Assembly: GCF_900095725.1 (NCBI RefSeq) | Contig: NZ_FMMP01000019.1 | Span: 62,001 to 126,000 of the forward strand | From: Cellulosilyticum sp. I15G10I2 | Lineage (GTDB): Bacteria; Bacillota; Clostridia; Lachnospirales; Cellulosilyticaceae | Direction of reading: 5' to 3' | Length of the DNA stretch: 64,000 bases | In this document: piece by piece, positions 29,150-39,042 of the stretch | Numbering within the stretch: the first letter of the stretch is position 1 | How the letters are laid out: each line of letters starts with the position of its first letter | Position numbers and translations under genes: made by a program | Notes under the pieces: generated by a model | Seen by the model: only the letters and a program-made list of their open reading frames with translations | Database searches by the model: none | What the model was told of the DNA's origin: nothing

Positions 29150-29620
29150 ATGCCAAAGGATAAAAATGCATACAAATTAATAGCACAGAACAAAAAAGCT
29201 TATCATGACTATTTTATAGAAGAAACTTATGAAGCAGGTATTGTACTTGTCGGAACAGAAGTTAAATCTATTCGTCAAGGTGCTGGTTCTGTTAAAGAAA
29301 GCTTCATCAAGATCAAAGATGGAGAAGCTTATATCTTTAACATGCATATTAATCCGTATGATAAGGGAAACATATTTAATAAAGATCCTCTTCGTACCCG
29401 TAAACTTTTACTTCACAAAAGAGAAATCACTAAGTTAATTGGTGAAACAACTCAAAAAGGGATGACGATAGTACCCCTTAAGGTTTATATCAAAGGCAGT
29501 TTAGTCAAGATGGAGATCGGGCTTGCCCGTGGTAAGAAACTTCATGACAAACGCGATGATATTGCCAAGAAGGATGAACGTCGTCAGAACGAAAGAGAAT
29601 TTAAGATCAAAAACTTATAG
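29150..29620 (+). CDS. smpB: SsrA-binding protein SmpB
   Basis: SmpB binds the tRNA-like domain of tmRNA and brings it to ribosomes stalled on broken mRNA. The 156-residue protein has [29 protein letters not shown], the [12 protein letters not shown] strand region and the basic C-terminal tail beginning [20 protein letters not shown], which enters the ribosomal mRNA channel. The start at 29150 follows GGAAGGAAG; 11 upstream in-frame codons are not needed. Its partner RNA gene ssrA begins 57 bases downstream on the same strand. Confidence 0.97.
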   Translation: MPKDKNAYKLIAQNKKAYHDYFIEETYEAGIVLVGTEVKSIRQGAGSVKESFIKIKDGEAYIFNMHINPYDKGNIFNKDPLRTRKLLLHKREITKLIGETTQKGMTIVPLKVYIKGSLVKMEIGLARGKKLHDKRDDIAKKDERRQNEREFKIKNL

Positions 29621-29677
29621 TCGCCATATAGTCGCATTGGCCGCGTCAAGTATACCGTAAGCCCCGCATTATAATAA

Positions 29678-30021
29678 GGGGGTGCAATGGTTTCGACGGG
29701 GGTCACGTCTATCGGGGCAGCCATCCGTAGTTTGCTGGAGTCTACGTAAAAAGCTGGCAAAATAGTAAACGCTGAAGATAATTTAGCAATCGCAGCCTAA
29801 GGGCAGCAGTCTCCCTAAGCCCCCCGCAGCTTAGACCGAGGCTTCGACTAGCGGGCCACTCTCCTGCCTAAGCTTTGCAGCAACGAGAGTAACCATGAAG
29901 CTACTGAAACTAAGAGTCCGCCTTTAGACGCTTAGCAGAGGGAATGTTAAAGAAAAGGCTATGATGGTAGAGACCACAATATCCGGGCTTTCGGACAGGG
30001 GTTCGATTCCCCTCACCTCCA
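29678..30021 (+). ncRNA. ssrA: Transfer-messenger RNA (tmRNA)
   Basis: The 5' end GGGGGTGCAATGGTTTCGAC is the standard tmRNA start. GGGGGTG (29678-29684) pairs with CACCTCC (30014-30020) to form the acceptor stem, and GGGGTTCGATTCCCC is the T-arm. The tag reading frame runs from a GCT resume codon at 29753 to TAA at 29798-29800 and encodes AGKIVNAEDNLAIAA, a 15-residue tag of the B. subtilis length with the usual hydrophobic AIAA-type end. CCA is not fully encoded (CACCTCCA then TGG). A TATAAT lies only two bases before the mature 5' end, so the promoter must be elsewhere or the RNA is processed from an smpB transcript. Its 3' end is the attachment-like sequence repeated downstream. Confidence 0.97.
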
Positions 30022-30028
30022 TGGTTAT

Positions 30029-30073
30029 AACCCACGAATTTCTGACAACTTAGTTGGAATTCGTGGGTTGTTT
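30029..30073 (+). terminator. ssrA terminator (reference copy of the downstream punctuation repeats)
   Basis: AACCCACGAATT (from 30029) pairs with AATTCGTGGGTT (to 30069), 41 nt overall, followed by GTTT. The same 41-nt hairpin, with small changes, recurs at 44634-44674, 51936-51976 and 63176-63216. Confidence 0.85.
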
Positions 30074-30541
30074 GCATTTTAGAGGAAAAAAGTTTAGACT
30101 TAATAGTATAGAGCCGTACCACAAGTAAATATGATTATAAGACAAGTGCTTTGATTATCTGTGTAAGTTATAAAGAATAAGCAAAGAGCATGTTTTAAGT
30201 CAATTAAAAATAATTTTAGTAAGAATCTAATGCTATATGGAGTACATCTCATTTAGAAGTAGTATAAATGTTAATGTTTATGGAACTCATTAATTATCAT
30301 GACTATCAGAAAAATATTAATTGGCATTAGTACAAGCTTGTTCTATGTGCTAAGTATTCCTCGAAAAATTTCTTGTTTTAATAAATTTAATTAAGCAGAA
30401 TACCACTGTTACATAAATTTTAGATTTAGGAGTAGGCAAAAACCTTGTAGTACCTGAGTTATAAATGAAAATGGACAATGCCAATAGATATTTTAAATAT
30501 ATTAAGGGCAGTGTTACACATATGAAAAAGAGGATTTATAA
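30074..30541. other. Gap between ssrA and the first accessory gene
   Basis: There is no protein gene. The only distinctive item is CAAGTGCTTTGATTATCT (30143-30160). A nearly identical sequence recurs at 52049-52065, at almost the same distance from its CACC core (129 versus 128 nt), so it may be part of a shared attachment arm. The ribosome binding site of the next gene (AGAGGA) ends the interval. Confidence 0.4.
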
Positions 30542-32134
30542 ATGATTAATTATGAGATGATTTGTACAAAAATATTACAAGATAATGGGCCTTTGCTTGG
30601 CAGTGAGTTGCAAGAATACTTAATTTCAAAGACAGGAGTAACAGAAAACAATGCTCGGCAAGTAATATATCGATTGAAGAATAACAACAGCTTACTTACT
30701 ACAGAACCAGTAAAATTCACTAGAAATCAAGTGATTTATTTCCTTCCCAAACAAAATATTCGAAATAAACTTAGGGAGGTAATTCCTGACCATGCTCAAA
30801 CAATTCATAGAGTATACCAAGCACTAATTGAGCAAGATGGATTTCTTCATTGGTCTGAATTTGTAAAAATTTCAGCGGGCGTATTTAATAGTGAACAAGT
30901 TAAGGATAATAAACATAAAACTGTAGAAAAAATTTTTAATGATATGCTCAGACTTAAGCTTGTAAAACCAATTAGAAAATTTAATCATGATAGTTTTGTT
31001 ATTGCCCATGAAGGTTGGGTCCCTTTAATAAATACAAATGAGATAAAGCTTGAGGAAAGACTAAGAGATTTGGCATTTGGAAAACAATTTACAGGAGAAC
31101 TACTTCGGTGGATAGAGAGAATGAATATAGCGGGGTGGAATTCCACACATGTAGCAAAAGAAGACGATGATGAAAAAGGAATCAATGGATATTATTGGGA
31201 TGCATATGGATTTTCATATTTATGGGGATTATATGAATCTAAGAATGACTCTATATTTAGTCCAACAGAGGAAAAAACTGGCTCACTAATTGTAATTGAG
31301 TCTGTATTATATCGTGAAATGAGAATGTATGATGTATCAGGGTTTATTGCGCGCATAAGTGTGTTGTATGGGAAATTGAAAACAAAAAATAATTTCAGAA
31401 TAATTCCCATTTGTTTTGTTCAATCCATTGATGAGGATGCTTTGAAAGCTGTTCGAAAACGCGGCATTATGATTGTTTCAGTTACTGAGGTGTTTGGAAC
31501 TAAAATAGCAGAAGCTTTAAAAATGGTTAGAATCCTTGATCCTAGAAATGTCGATGCAGAAGCGTTAGCTGGGATACTAGCTGCAGCAGATCAAAGTGGA
31601 CATGATGGCAAATTCGGCTCGCTGAAAGGTTATGTATTCAACTTTCTTATAGCTTCAATTTTTAGTAATCAAGGATACAGTAGTGTGAAAATTGGTGTTA
31701 AATATGATAGCAATGGGGATAGATGTGAGTGTGATATTGTAATATCAGTTGATGATGATTATCTTATTGTATGTGAAACAAAAGGATATAACGAAGGAAC
31801 ATTGATTGAATTAGGTGATACTGACAAAGAGGCTGATACTGTAAAAAAGTTTTTTGAGAAGACCTGCACAATTGTTGAATCAGAGACTGGTAAGAAAGTC
31901 TTACCATTATTCATTACTTCGGGAGATTTCACAGAAGATGCTTTAAATTATATGAGTGAAATTAGTAAAAGAAAAAAAATCATAAGGCTATTGCAGGAGA
32001 AAAATTTTCCCAAGAGTATTTATTTGAATAGAGGAATGCTAATGGATTTTTTCAGCAACAAACAAATATATACAGAGCATAAAAAGGTATTAAAAGAGTT
32101 CTTTAGAAAGCATAAAAGTCCAAATCAGTCTTAA
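30542..32134 (+). CDS. Winged-helix and PD-(D/E)XK nuclease-like protein, probable restriction/defence function
   Basis: A 530-residue protein I cannot name. The N-terminal ~70 residues look like a winged helix (LLGSELQEYLISKTGVTENNARQVIYRL) with a second similar unit around 80-150. The region around residues 365-440 has the architecture of a restriction-endonuclease fold. Asp398 in CECDIVIS is followed 14 residues later by Glu412-x-Lys414 in CETKGY, with the helix GYVFNFLIASIFSNQGY before it, as in Mrr-like nucleases. No methyltransferase is adjacent. It is the first gene of the accessory region and noticeably more A/T-rich than the core. A DNA-targeting defence role is an inference from fold and neighbours. 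Confidence 0.6.
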   Translation: MINYEMICTKILQDNGPLLGSELQEYLISKTGVTENNARQVIYRLKNNNSLLTTEPVKFTRNQVIYFLPKQNIRNKLREVIPDHAQTIHRVYQALIEQDGFLHWSEFVKISAGVFNSEQVKDNKHKTVEKIFNDMLRLKLVKPIRKFNHDSFVIAHEGWVPLINTNEIKLEERLRDLAFGKQFTGELLRWIERMNIAGWNSTHVAKEDDDEKGINGYYWDAYGFSYLWGLYESKNDSIFSPTEEKTGSLIVIESVLYREMRMYDVSGFIARISVLYGKLKTKNNFRIIPICFVQSIDEDALKAVRKRGIMIVSVTEVFGTKIAEALKMVRILDPRNVDAEALAGILAAADQSGHDGKFGSLKGYVFNFLIASIFSNQGYSSVKIGVKYDSNGDRCECDIVISVDDDYLIVCETKGYNEGTLIELGDTDKEADTVKKFFEKTCTIVESETGKKVLPLFITSGDFTEDALNYMSEISKRKKIIRLLQEKNFPKSIYLNRGMLMDFFSNKQIYTEHKKVLKEFFRKHKSPNQS

Positions 32135-32269
32135 AACAGATACTAATGCTAGAATAAAAAATAGACACAGAAAACTGAGTATAGTTATAAAAAAAATAAC
32201 TAATAGAACGATATATCTTTAAGCGACAAAAAATTTTGATGAAAATTTAAAGTCTATATAGTAAAACCA

Positions 32270-32503
32270 GTCGTAGAAAAAGGTAAAAAAGTAGCTGAAG
32301 TATTTCCAGATTCTTAATTTATTCTATCAACAGATGAAAAAGACAAATCAAGTTTTCTAGAGTTTAAATTTATGCAGCATAATAAATCAGTTAAAACCTT
32401 CAATGTGCATGATGAGTATATTGATAAATACTTAATAAGTATAAAAGCTAAGATCTTAAGTTTAGTTCAATACATATTATCAGTTGCAGCTTTGATATTT
32501 TAG
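32270..32503 (+). pseudogene. Remnant coding sequence with in-frame stop, family unknown
   Basis: A continuous frame reads VEKGKKVAEVFPDS, TAA at 32315-32317, then FILSTDEKDKSSFLEFKF..., ending in SVAALIF at TAG 32501. No start codon with a ribosome binding site is visible. It occupies most of the 540-bp gap between two nuclease-type genes, so a gene was probably lost here. I do not recognise the family. Confidence 0.4.
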
Positions 32504-32673
32504 GGAAGACATACAAATATAATTATTGGAGATAGCAAAATGTCTATATAATATATAAGCTGAGGGACTTATCAAAATAAGATTGTAAAAAATAAAAGGC
32601 GGCACAAGGAAATTTTAAAACTATGAGAAAATGTAAAATTAAATATTTGATGAATAAATAAGGAGGAAATGTC

Positions 32674-34428
32674 ATGTCTAGAGCACACTTTTTTATTGAG
32701 GGTAGGTTAGCCAATTTATTAGGTGAAAGTTATTCTACCTGCGAATTAGCTTTAAAGGAGTTGATAGATAATGCGTGGGATGCAGATGCTAACAATGTAT
32801 GGATAACATTGCCTGAAGATGGATTAAGTGAAAATTGTACTATTATAATACAAGATGATGGTTTAGGTATGACAGAAGATAGTATTAAGAAAGAATATTT
32901 ACATATAGCTAGAGATAGGGTGAAAAGTAAGGGGCTCTATACTATAGAGAAAAAAAGAAAGGTTAAAGGTAAAAAAGGAATTGGAAAATTTGCAGGATTA
33001 ACTTTGGCAGGAAAAATGAACTTAAATACCAAATCTAATGGTAGATGTGCAGAACTTATAATAGATAAAAGTAAACTTATAGATGTTGATATTAACTTAA
33101 ATGAATTAGATATTAATATAGAGAATTGTAAGGTTGAACCTTTCGAGCATGGAACTACTATATACCTCAGTGAATTTAATCCTTCATTTATAATGCCTGG
33201 ACTGGAAAAGCTAAAGAAAATACTTTTGCTTGAATATGGGAGAGAGCCGAATTTTAATATTTATATAAACGATAAAATTTTGTGTGTTGAAAATATTGGG
33301 GGAGAACATTTTCAGTTTAATCATTCCTTGGGAAAAAATAAGGATATTATATTAAATTTTAATATTACAGAAAAAAGGCTTAAGAAAAATGATTCTGGTA
33401 TTGTTTTAAGAGTTTCAAATAAAATTATTGGACAACCTCAGTTCTGGGGCATTGAAGAAGATGAAAGTATACCTATGAAATTATTACATAAAGTGTATGG
33501 TGAAGTAGAAGCTAATTTTCTCTTGGAGTTTACTACTAACTCATGGGGAATACTTGAAAACACACGAGATTATCAAGAACTAAAGGCATTTATATGTGAA
33601 AAGGTAACTACGGAACTTCATAAAAAATTTAAAGAGGAAATAAAGATTCAAACAAAAAATATAGAAAAAAAATTAGAATTACAATTAAGCAGATTACCAG
33701 AAAATCGTAGAAAATATGCTTCAAAAAGAATAAAAAATATCCTAAAAAATTTTTATGGAGAGAGTGAAGCGAAAATAGACATTATAATTAATGTAATGAT
33801 AGAGGCCTTAGAGAAGGATATCTACTTTGACATTATAGACAACATAAATATAGCAAGTGAACAGGATGTACATACTTTTGCAGAAGCTCTAAATGAATTT
33901 GGTTTAGCAGATGTTGGAATAATAGCTCAACAAGCAAAGACTAGACTAAAATTTCTCGACTATTTACAAAAGCTTGTAAATAAAAAAGATACTTTAGAAA
34001 AGGATATTCACAAGGCAATTGAACAAAACATGTGGATATTTGGATATGATTATAATATGATGGGTTCCAATGTTACTACTGCATCAATTATTGATAAGTT
34101 TTATAATAAGCACTTTACAGGAAATAGAGCTAATAAAAGACCTGACCTACTTTTAAACAAAGGATACAAGAATGCTTATCTTTTAATCGAATTTAAGAGA
34201 CCATCTATTAAGATTGAAAGAGTGCACGAGATGCAAGCACTTGAATACAGAGATGATTTAAAAGAATTTATTCGTAATGCTGTTATAGATATTATAGTTT
34301 TAGGAGGTACTGTAAACTCTAATATTCTCGATGACACTCAGAATTTAAAGCTCATGTCATTTGATGAACTTATTGCGGAAGCACGAACACAACTAGAATG
34401 GTTAATAGATGAACTTAAAAGAGTATAA
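32674..34428 (+). CDS. GHKL ATPase fused to a C-terminal PD-(D/E)XK (Shedu/DUF4263-like) domain
   Basis: A 584-residue protein with an Hsp90/MORC-type ATP-binding domain at the N-terminus. The N box is ELIDNAWDAD (residues 29-38), the G1 box DDGLGM (61-66) and the G2 box GKKGIGKFA (99-107). A transducer-like middle and a helical linker (~300-450) follow. The last ~120 residues carry Asp491 in RPDLLL and Glu506-x-Lys508 in LIEFKRP, the active-site pattern of Shedu-type (DUF4263) nucleases. This suggests an ATP-gated nuclease of the phage-defence kind. The ribosome binding site AAGGAGG is strong. It lies in a run of independent-looking genes separated by 500-750 bp gaps, each probably with its own promoter. 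The exact defence family is not recognised. Confidence 0.7.
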   Translation: MSRAHFFIEGRLANLLGESYSTCELALKELIDNAWDADANNVWITLPEDGLSENCTIIIQDDGLGMTEDSIKKEYLHIARDRVKSKGLYTIEKKRKVKGKKGIGKFAGLTLAGKMNLNTKSNGRCAELIIDKSKLIDVDINLNELDINIENCKVEPFEHGTTIYLSEFNPSFIMPGLEKLKKILLLEYGREPNFNIYINDKILCVENIGGEHFQFNHSLGKNKDIILNFNITEKRLKKNDSGIVLRVSNKIIGQPQFWGIEEDESIPMKLLHKVYGEVEANFLLEFTTNSWGILENTRDYQELKAFICEKVTTELHKKFKEEIKIQTKNIEKKLELQLSRLPENRRKYASKRIKNILKNFYGESEAKIDIIINVMIEALEKDIYFDIIDNINIASEQDVHTFAEALNEFGLADVGIIAQQAKTRLKFLDYLQKLVNKKDTLEKDIHKAIEQNMWIFGYDYNMMGSNVTTASIIDKFYNKHFTGNRANKRPDLLLNKGYKNAYLLIEFKRPSIKIERVHEMQALEYRDDLKEFIRNAVIDIIVLGGTVNSNILDDTQNLKLMSFDELIAEARTQLEWLIDELKRV

Positions 34429-35183
34429 AGAATAAGTATTCTCAGTTGAAGTGATTTTTAATACGATAATACGTTTTAACTTTATTAAAAGAGTTTATAA
34501 AAACGAACGAGTGTTCTTCATAAAGATATATTATATATAAGATAGGTAAAAAAGCAATGTTTTCAAGCCTATTTCAAATACAGAAAAAGAGTAATAAGGA
34601 TAAGTCTTTCGCTTAAGATTTAATCCCTATTACTCTTTTTTGTTTCTTATAATCTGCTTAGCCTTTAAATATGTTTATAATGGGAGCATAGAAAGAAGTA
34701 GCTTATAAAAATATAAAGAGATTAGCTAAAAGAAGTCTGTCGCTTCTTTTTTTAAATAAGCACTTAAAAAATGATGAAAAGTAAATAAAAATAATTCAAA
34801 AAATAAAATATTGTGGTAAAATGGTATATAAGTTAATTATTTTAAATAAAAGTTGAATAATTAAACGCACCACAGATAATTTGTAGTTATCTGTAACTAG
34901 ATTGAGAGATTCTTATCTTAAGAAACATGATGCTATTTTATTTATAGAAAAGTGGTGAATTAATTATTATTTACCTCATAATTAAAAAGTATAAGTGATG
35001 TATTGAATTATGTACCATAGATCATTATAAAATATTTAGGAATTAATGTAGACGGTGTTTCTAAAAGATTTTTTGTTGATAAATTTATATTCAATGGCAA
35101 GTAAAATTAAGATATAAAGTAAATATAAATTGAGAGCATAGGCAAATAAATATTTATAAATTTAGAGGGGAGATAAATAATAT
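34429..35183. other. 755-bp intergenic region with terminator and hairpins
   Basis: No protein gene is visible. A clear terminator has arms AAAAAGAGTAATAAGGA (34584-34600) and TCCCTATTACTCTTTTT (34624-34640). A small hairpin GAAG-TCTGTCG-CTTC with seven T follows near 34735-34752, and ACAGATAA/TTATCTGT form another at 34872-34894. The position of two terminators well inside the gap suggests a short untranslated transcript, but I recognise no RNA family. Confidence 0.45.
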
Positions 35184-37553
35184 ATGAAAAACATTGACGA
35201 ATGGTTGGCGGAAATTAGTATTCAAAGCAATCTATATAAAGAATTTAATGGTATGGACAAAAGTGAATCACTTAGAGAGATATTAAAGTTTTTTTTAGAT
35301 AACAATGTGGGAGTTGGAACAGGGACTTCTTATTATTACTTAACTGATAATTCAGGATTTGAAGCACGAGCCAATTTGTATTATGGAAAAGTGGCACTAT
35401 TTAAAGTGATTTTGTTAGTAAATGCATTTGGAAAGCAAAATGTAGAAATCAAGGTTGAGAAAGTAAGAAAGGCTGAAAATAATCTAAAAAGAGTACAGGA
35501 TATATCAAAAGAACTTAAAAAGGGGTCAATGGATTTATTTAATATAAGTCATTATTATACACAAACTCAGCATGCTCAATCCAATTACACCAATTTTAAA
35601 CTTTTAGTTAGTAAACTCAAGCATGCCATAGACATATACAATAATAATATTAATAAAATAGTAGATAAGGAATTAATGCTTAAAAATATTCGGATAAGTA
35701 ATTTTAAAAAGATTATTAAAGCAAGTGTAACCTTTGACAATGAAAATGATAATTTGAAAGTTTTAGTAGGAACTAATAATGCAGGAAAAACTTCTTTTAT
35801 TCAAGGAGTTTTGATAGGGTACCATGCACTATCTTTGTTGGATAAGTCAGATAGGTTAGAATATGATGAATATGGACAATTAATTGTAGGAAGTCAAACA
35901 GGGGTTAGATATGATAAAATACCATTTCTGCTAAGTGAGTTAATAGACTTATTTAATTGTAATGCAAGAGCTAATATGGCAAAAGGAGTAGTTTTTTGTA
36001 CATTTTATTTTGAAAATGAAATGTACATTGAAATAGGAGCTAGATTAGTTGCTGAAACATATTCTGTCTTTATTAGTAGGTGTTCTCAAGGAATATCACA
36101 TCAAGCAATTGTAAATTTTATTGATAGACCTATTACATTAATTCCAAGCTTCTTTAATGTAGTTACAGATGAAGAAAGAAAAACTCCTGCAAGATATAAT
36201 AGTATGCTGAAAAGCGGAAACTATAATCAACTTTTTAGAAATATCTTGTTAGATTTGAAAAATATAAATGAAGATGATGCTGGAGTAGAGGTAATTCAAG
36301 AAAATAAATTTTTTGAGTTACAAAAACTAGTAAGAGATATATTTGGTATTCAAAACTTAGATGTTTCTTTTAATCCAGAAGAGGATGAATATATTATTGC
36401 AACATATGAAGTTACAGATAACATTAATAACAGGAACAAAATTGATAGAATAGATATTTCAACTTTAGGGATGGGGACATTACAATTTATACAAGTAATT
36501 GCCCAAATATTACTTGGAAAACCATCTATGATTCTTTTAGATGAACCAGATGCTCATTTACATGCAAAATTACAAGTAGAAATAATAAAATTATTTGAGC
36601 AGTTTTCCAATAAGTATAAAACTAAATTTTTGATTGCAACGCATTCAAAAGATATCATTAATTCTGTAAATCCTCATAATGTTGTTATGTTTAATTCAAA
36701 AAGTGAATTAATTGGAGTAGAAGAATACGATGCAGGATTTATTGGATTAATTAGAAATCTAGGAGCCACAACAGAGGAGCTTGTTGGATTAAATTTAGGA
36801 AAAAGAGTAGTTATTGTAGAAGGGATAGATGATAAAGAAAATTTAGATTTTTTATGCAAAGAAGCTGGTGTAAATAAGTGTAAGAACTATAATATGATAA
36901 AGATATTACCGTTAGGTGGAAGAAAAAATGTATTAACTAATCAATGGGATAAGTTTATAACAATTGAAGATAATGAGTTTAAGAAATTAGCTGTGTTTGA
37001 TAGAGATTTTAGGCCAATAGAAAAACAAAAAGAAGATGCAAATAAGTTGAGAAAAAAAGGGTTTGGGGTTGTAGAATGGAGTAAAAAAGAATTTGAAAAT
37101 TATTTGCTTATACCTGATATTATTGCGAAGGTAATTAATGAAGAATATCCCCAAACCCATGTAATAGAAAGTCAGGATATTATAGATGTAATAAATATGA
37201 CATATGAAGAGACAAAAGAATCTATTGTTTTTGAATATGAGAAATGCATGGAAATAGAAAGAAAGAAGGAGATTAAAAATTCAACTGGAGATAAAATTGC
37301 TGATATAGAATTAAGTAAACCTGATCAGATTGATATACGAAGAAAAGTAAATAGTTATTTAAAATCACAAGAAGTGGGCGACATAGTCTGTGGGAAAGAG
37401 ACAATTGATTCAATACGAGTACAATTAATAATAAAATCTACACCTACAAGAGAAGACTTTGTAAAAAAAATAATAAGTAAAATGATAAAGACTAATAAAT
37501 ATCATTCAGATATTGATTTATTCATTTCTAATATTAAAGAAATGATTGAATAG
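35184..37553 (+). CDS. OLD-family-like ATPase with TOPRIM nuclease domain and unusual N-terminal extension
   Basis: A 789-residue protein of the OLD/GajA/AriA-like group: an ABC-type ATPase that controls a TOPRIM nuclease, widely found in phage defence. The Walker A is GTNNAGKTS (196-204) and the Walker B LLDEPDAHLH (Asp453-Glu454), with ATHSKDI as switch. The TOPRIM part has Glu546 in VIVEGIDD and Asp606-Arg-Asp608 in VFDRDF, followed by WSKKEFENYLL. The first ~170 residues, before LKNIRISNFKKI where such proteins normally begin, are an extra domain of unknown kind. A membrane TPR protein gene follows after 96 bp and may be a partner. No UvrD-type helicase (GajB) is present. Confidence 0.75.
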   Translation: MKNIDEWLAEISIQSNLYKEFNGMDKSESLREILKFFLDNNVGVGTGTSYYYLTDNSGFEARANLYYGKVALFKVILLVNAFGKQNVEIKVEKVRKAENNLKRVQDISKELKKGSMDLFNISHYYTQTQHAQSNYTNFKLLVSKLKHAIDIYNNNINKIVDKELMLKNIRISNFKKIIKASVTFDNENDNLKVLVGTNNAGKTSFIQGVLIGYHALSLLDKSDRLEYDEYGQLIVGSQTGVRYDKIPFLLSELIDLFNCNARANMAKGVVFCTFYFENEMYIEIGARLVAETYSVFISRCSQGISHQAIVNFIDRPITLIPSFFNVVTDEERKTPARYNSMLKSGNYNQLFRNILLDLKNINEDDAGVEVIQENKFFELQKLVRDIFGIQNLDVSFNPEEDEYIIATYEVTDNINNRNKIDRIDISTLGMGTLQFIQVIAQILLGKPSMILLDEPDAHLHAKLQVEIIKLFEQFSNKYKTKFLIATHSKDIINSVNPHNVVMFNSKSELIGVEEYDAGFIGLIRNLGATTEELVGLNLGKRVVIVEGIDDKENLDFLCKEAGVNKCKNYNMIKILPLGGRKNVLTNQWDKFITIEDNEFKKLAVFDRDFRPIEKQKEDANKLRKKGFGVVEWSKKEFENYLLIPDIIAKVINEEYPQTHVIESQDIIDVINMTYEETKESIVFEYEKCMEIERKKEIKNSTGDKIADIELSKPDQIDIRRKVNSYLKSQEVGDIVCGKETIDSIRVQLIIKSTPTREDFVKKIISKMIKTNKYHSDIDLFISNIKEMIE

Positions 37554-37649
37554 GATAAAGATAGAATAAGCAAGTGTTTAATAATTAAAGGAATTTTATC
37601 TAGTGAAGTATTTTACATTTAACAGATTATAATTAAATAGGTAGGAGAC

Positions 37650-38756
37650 ATGAAAGAAATTAAAAATAAATTGCACAGAAGCTGTTATAATAAAAATAGT
37701 AAAGCTAAACTAAATAATATTTTTGATAAATACTTAAAAATACATAACTTTTTTGAAAGTAGCAATAAGTTATTAATACTTAAAGATATAATATTTATAG
37801 TTTCATTTCTGTCTGCTATTGTTACAATTGGTGGAGCTTATATTAGTTCACGAGAAGGTGACTCCGCAGCGTTAGAGTATTACCGTATAGGAGAGAAATA
37901 CTATAGAGATAAATACTATGTAGATGCATTAAATCAATTTGAGAAAGCATATAAGATTAATAAAGGCTTATTAGATGTTAAATATTATTATGTAATGTCT
38001 TTAATTTATAGTAACGAAGATAATAAAATACTCTTAGCAAGGAAAATACTTTATCAAAATAGTGAATATTTAACTGATAATGAAAAAGCTGCATATTCTT
38101 TTTTAGAATGTAAATTTAAAAATTATGGTAAAGCTACTGAAGTTTTAGATAAATTAGATGATCCAGTTTTACTTAAAAACGAGGTTTTTCCCCTATATAT
38201 TAAAGCTAAAACAATATCTTCCTTTAATAATAGTTTCAAAATTGGAGAACAAACTATATTTCAAAATAGAATTTTAATTGATTGCAAGAAAAATTCATTA
38301 GGAACGATGAATGAAGATACCCCTATAGAGAAATTCTCAGATGTTCAGATAGAATTACCAGCTAATTATTTATTTAATGAATGGAAATATATATTTAAAG
38401 GGATAGATTTATGGATGCTGACTTATTATTATAAAGAAATTTATAATAATAGAGAGGCAGAAAAGTTATTACCTATTCTACGTTTAGCATCAGAATCTTT
38501 TACCTTATTACTTAGCAACAAAAATTATATTAAAGAATATCTAGGATGTTTATATAACTATATAGAGAATGCATCTGGATTTAATGAAATTCATCTAAGT
38601 GAGTTAGATAATACTTTGAAAAATGTGATTAAGGAATTAGAAAGTGGGTCAACAGATATTTATAGAAAAGATTTAAATAAGTGTAAGGGGATATATAATA
38701 ATCTAATTAGCCAATATAATACAGAATGGAAGCCGTATATAATATCAAATAATTGA
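37650..38756 (+). CDS. Membrane-anchored TPR-like protein
   Basis: A 368-residue protein with a basic, cytosolic first ~40 residues and one transmembrane segment (IIFIVSFLSAIVTIGGAYI, about 46-65). Helical TPR-like repeats start at YYRIGEKYYRDKYYVDALNQ. The rest is helix-rich without recognisable catalytic residues. It is read in the same direction as the OLD-type gene, 96 bp behind it, and ends 68 bp before a copy of the ssrA 3'-end core. It might be a sensor or effector of the preceding ATPase-nuclease, but nothing in the sequence proves this. Confidence 0.55.
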   Translation: MKEIKNKLHRSCYNKNSKAKLNNIFDKYLKIHNFFESSNKLLILKDIIFIVSFLSAIVTIGGAYISSREGDSAALEYYRIGEKYYRDKYYVDALNQFEKAYKINKGLLDVKYYYVMSLIYSNEDNKILLARKILYQNSEYLTDNEKAAYSFLECKFKNYGKATEVLDKLDDPVLLKNEVFPLYIKAKTISSFNNSFKIGEQTIFQNRILIDCKKNSLGTMNEDTPIEKFSDVQIELPANYLFNEWKYIFKGIDLWMLTYYYKEIYNNREAEKLLPILRLASESFTLLLSNKNYIKEYLGCLYNYIENASGFNEIHLSELDNTLKNVIKELESGSTDIYRKDLNKCKGIYNNLISQYNTEWKPYIISNN

Positions 38757-38802
38757 GAATAGGATATTTAATTTTTAGAGTGTATTAAAAAATTAAAAAA
38801 TC

Positions 38803-38878
38803 GTGGATAGTGGTGCTGTGATTCACCTCCATGAGTTAAATCCTCGAACTTAGAGAAATCTAGGTTCGAGGATTTTGG
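38803..38878 (+). repeat. ssrA-end punctuation copy A (half-site, core, terminator)
   Basis: GTGGATAG (38803-38810) stands 21 nt before the core CACCTCCATG (38824-38833). The terminator arms AAATCCTCGAAC (38838-38849) and GTTCGAGGATTT (38864-38875) follow. The layout is the same as in the ssrA 3' end, but the hairpin sequence differs. ATGAATTTACTAAT further right (38916-38929) resembles a segment right of copy E. Confidence 0.7.
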
Positions 38879-39042
38879 AGTTTTTGTATAAATTACTTAA
38901 AATGGAATATTTGAGATGAATTTACTAATCCTTATATAGCAGAGCAAAGGTATTACATAAGGATTTTAATTTCTTTTTATCATTAATGGAAAGTAAATAA
39001 AGTAGTTACGAATAAATATAAATAAAACTAAGGAGAAAAAGT

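Noticed and set aside
29670-29675. TATAAT as the ssrA promoter -10 box
   Set aside because: It ends two bases before the mature 5' end, too close for a normal start site, and no -35 box is at the right distance.
34429-35183. Retron or other reverse-transcriptase-linked RNA
   Set aside because: Hairpins are present, but no reverse transcriptase gene is adjacent.
35184-37553. Gabija system
   Set aside because: The ATPase-TOPRIM protein is similar in layout to GajA, but there is no UvrD-like GajB helicase beside it, and the N-terminal extension is not typical.
38838-38875. tRNA T-arm in copy A (GGTTCGAG)
   Set aside because: The match is part of the terminator hairpin; no tRNA cloverleaf can be drawn around it.
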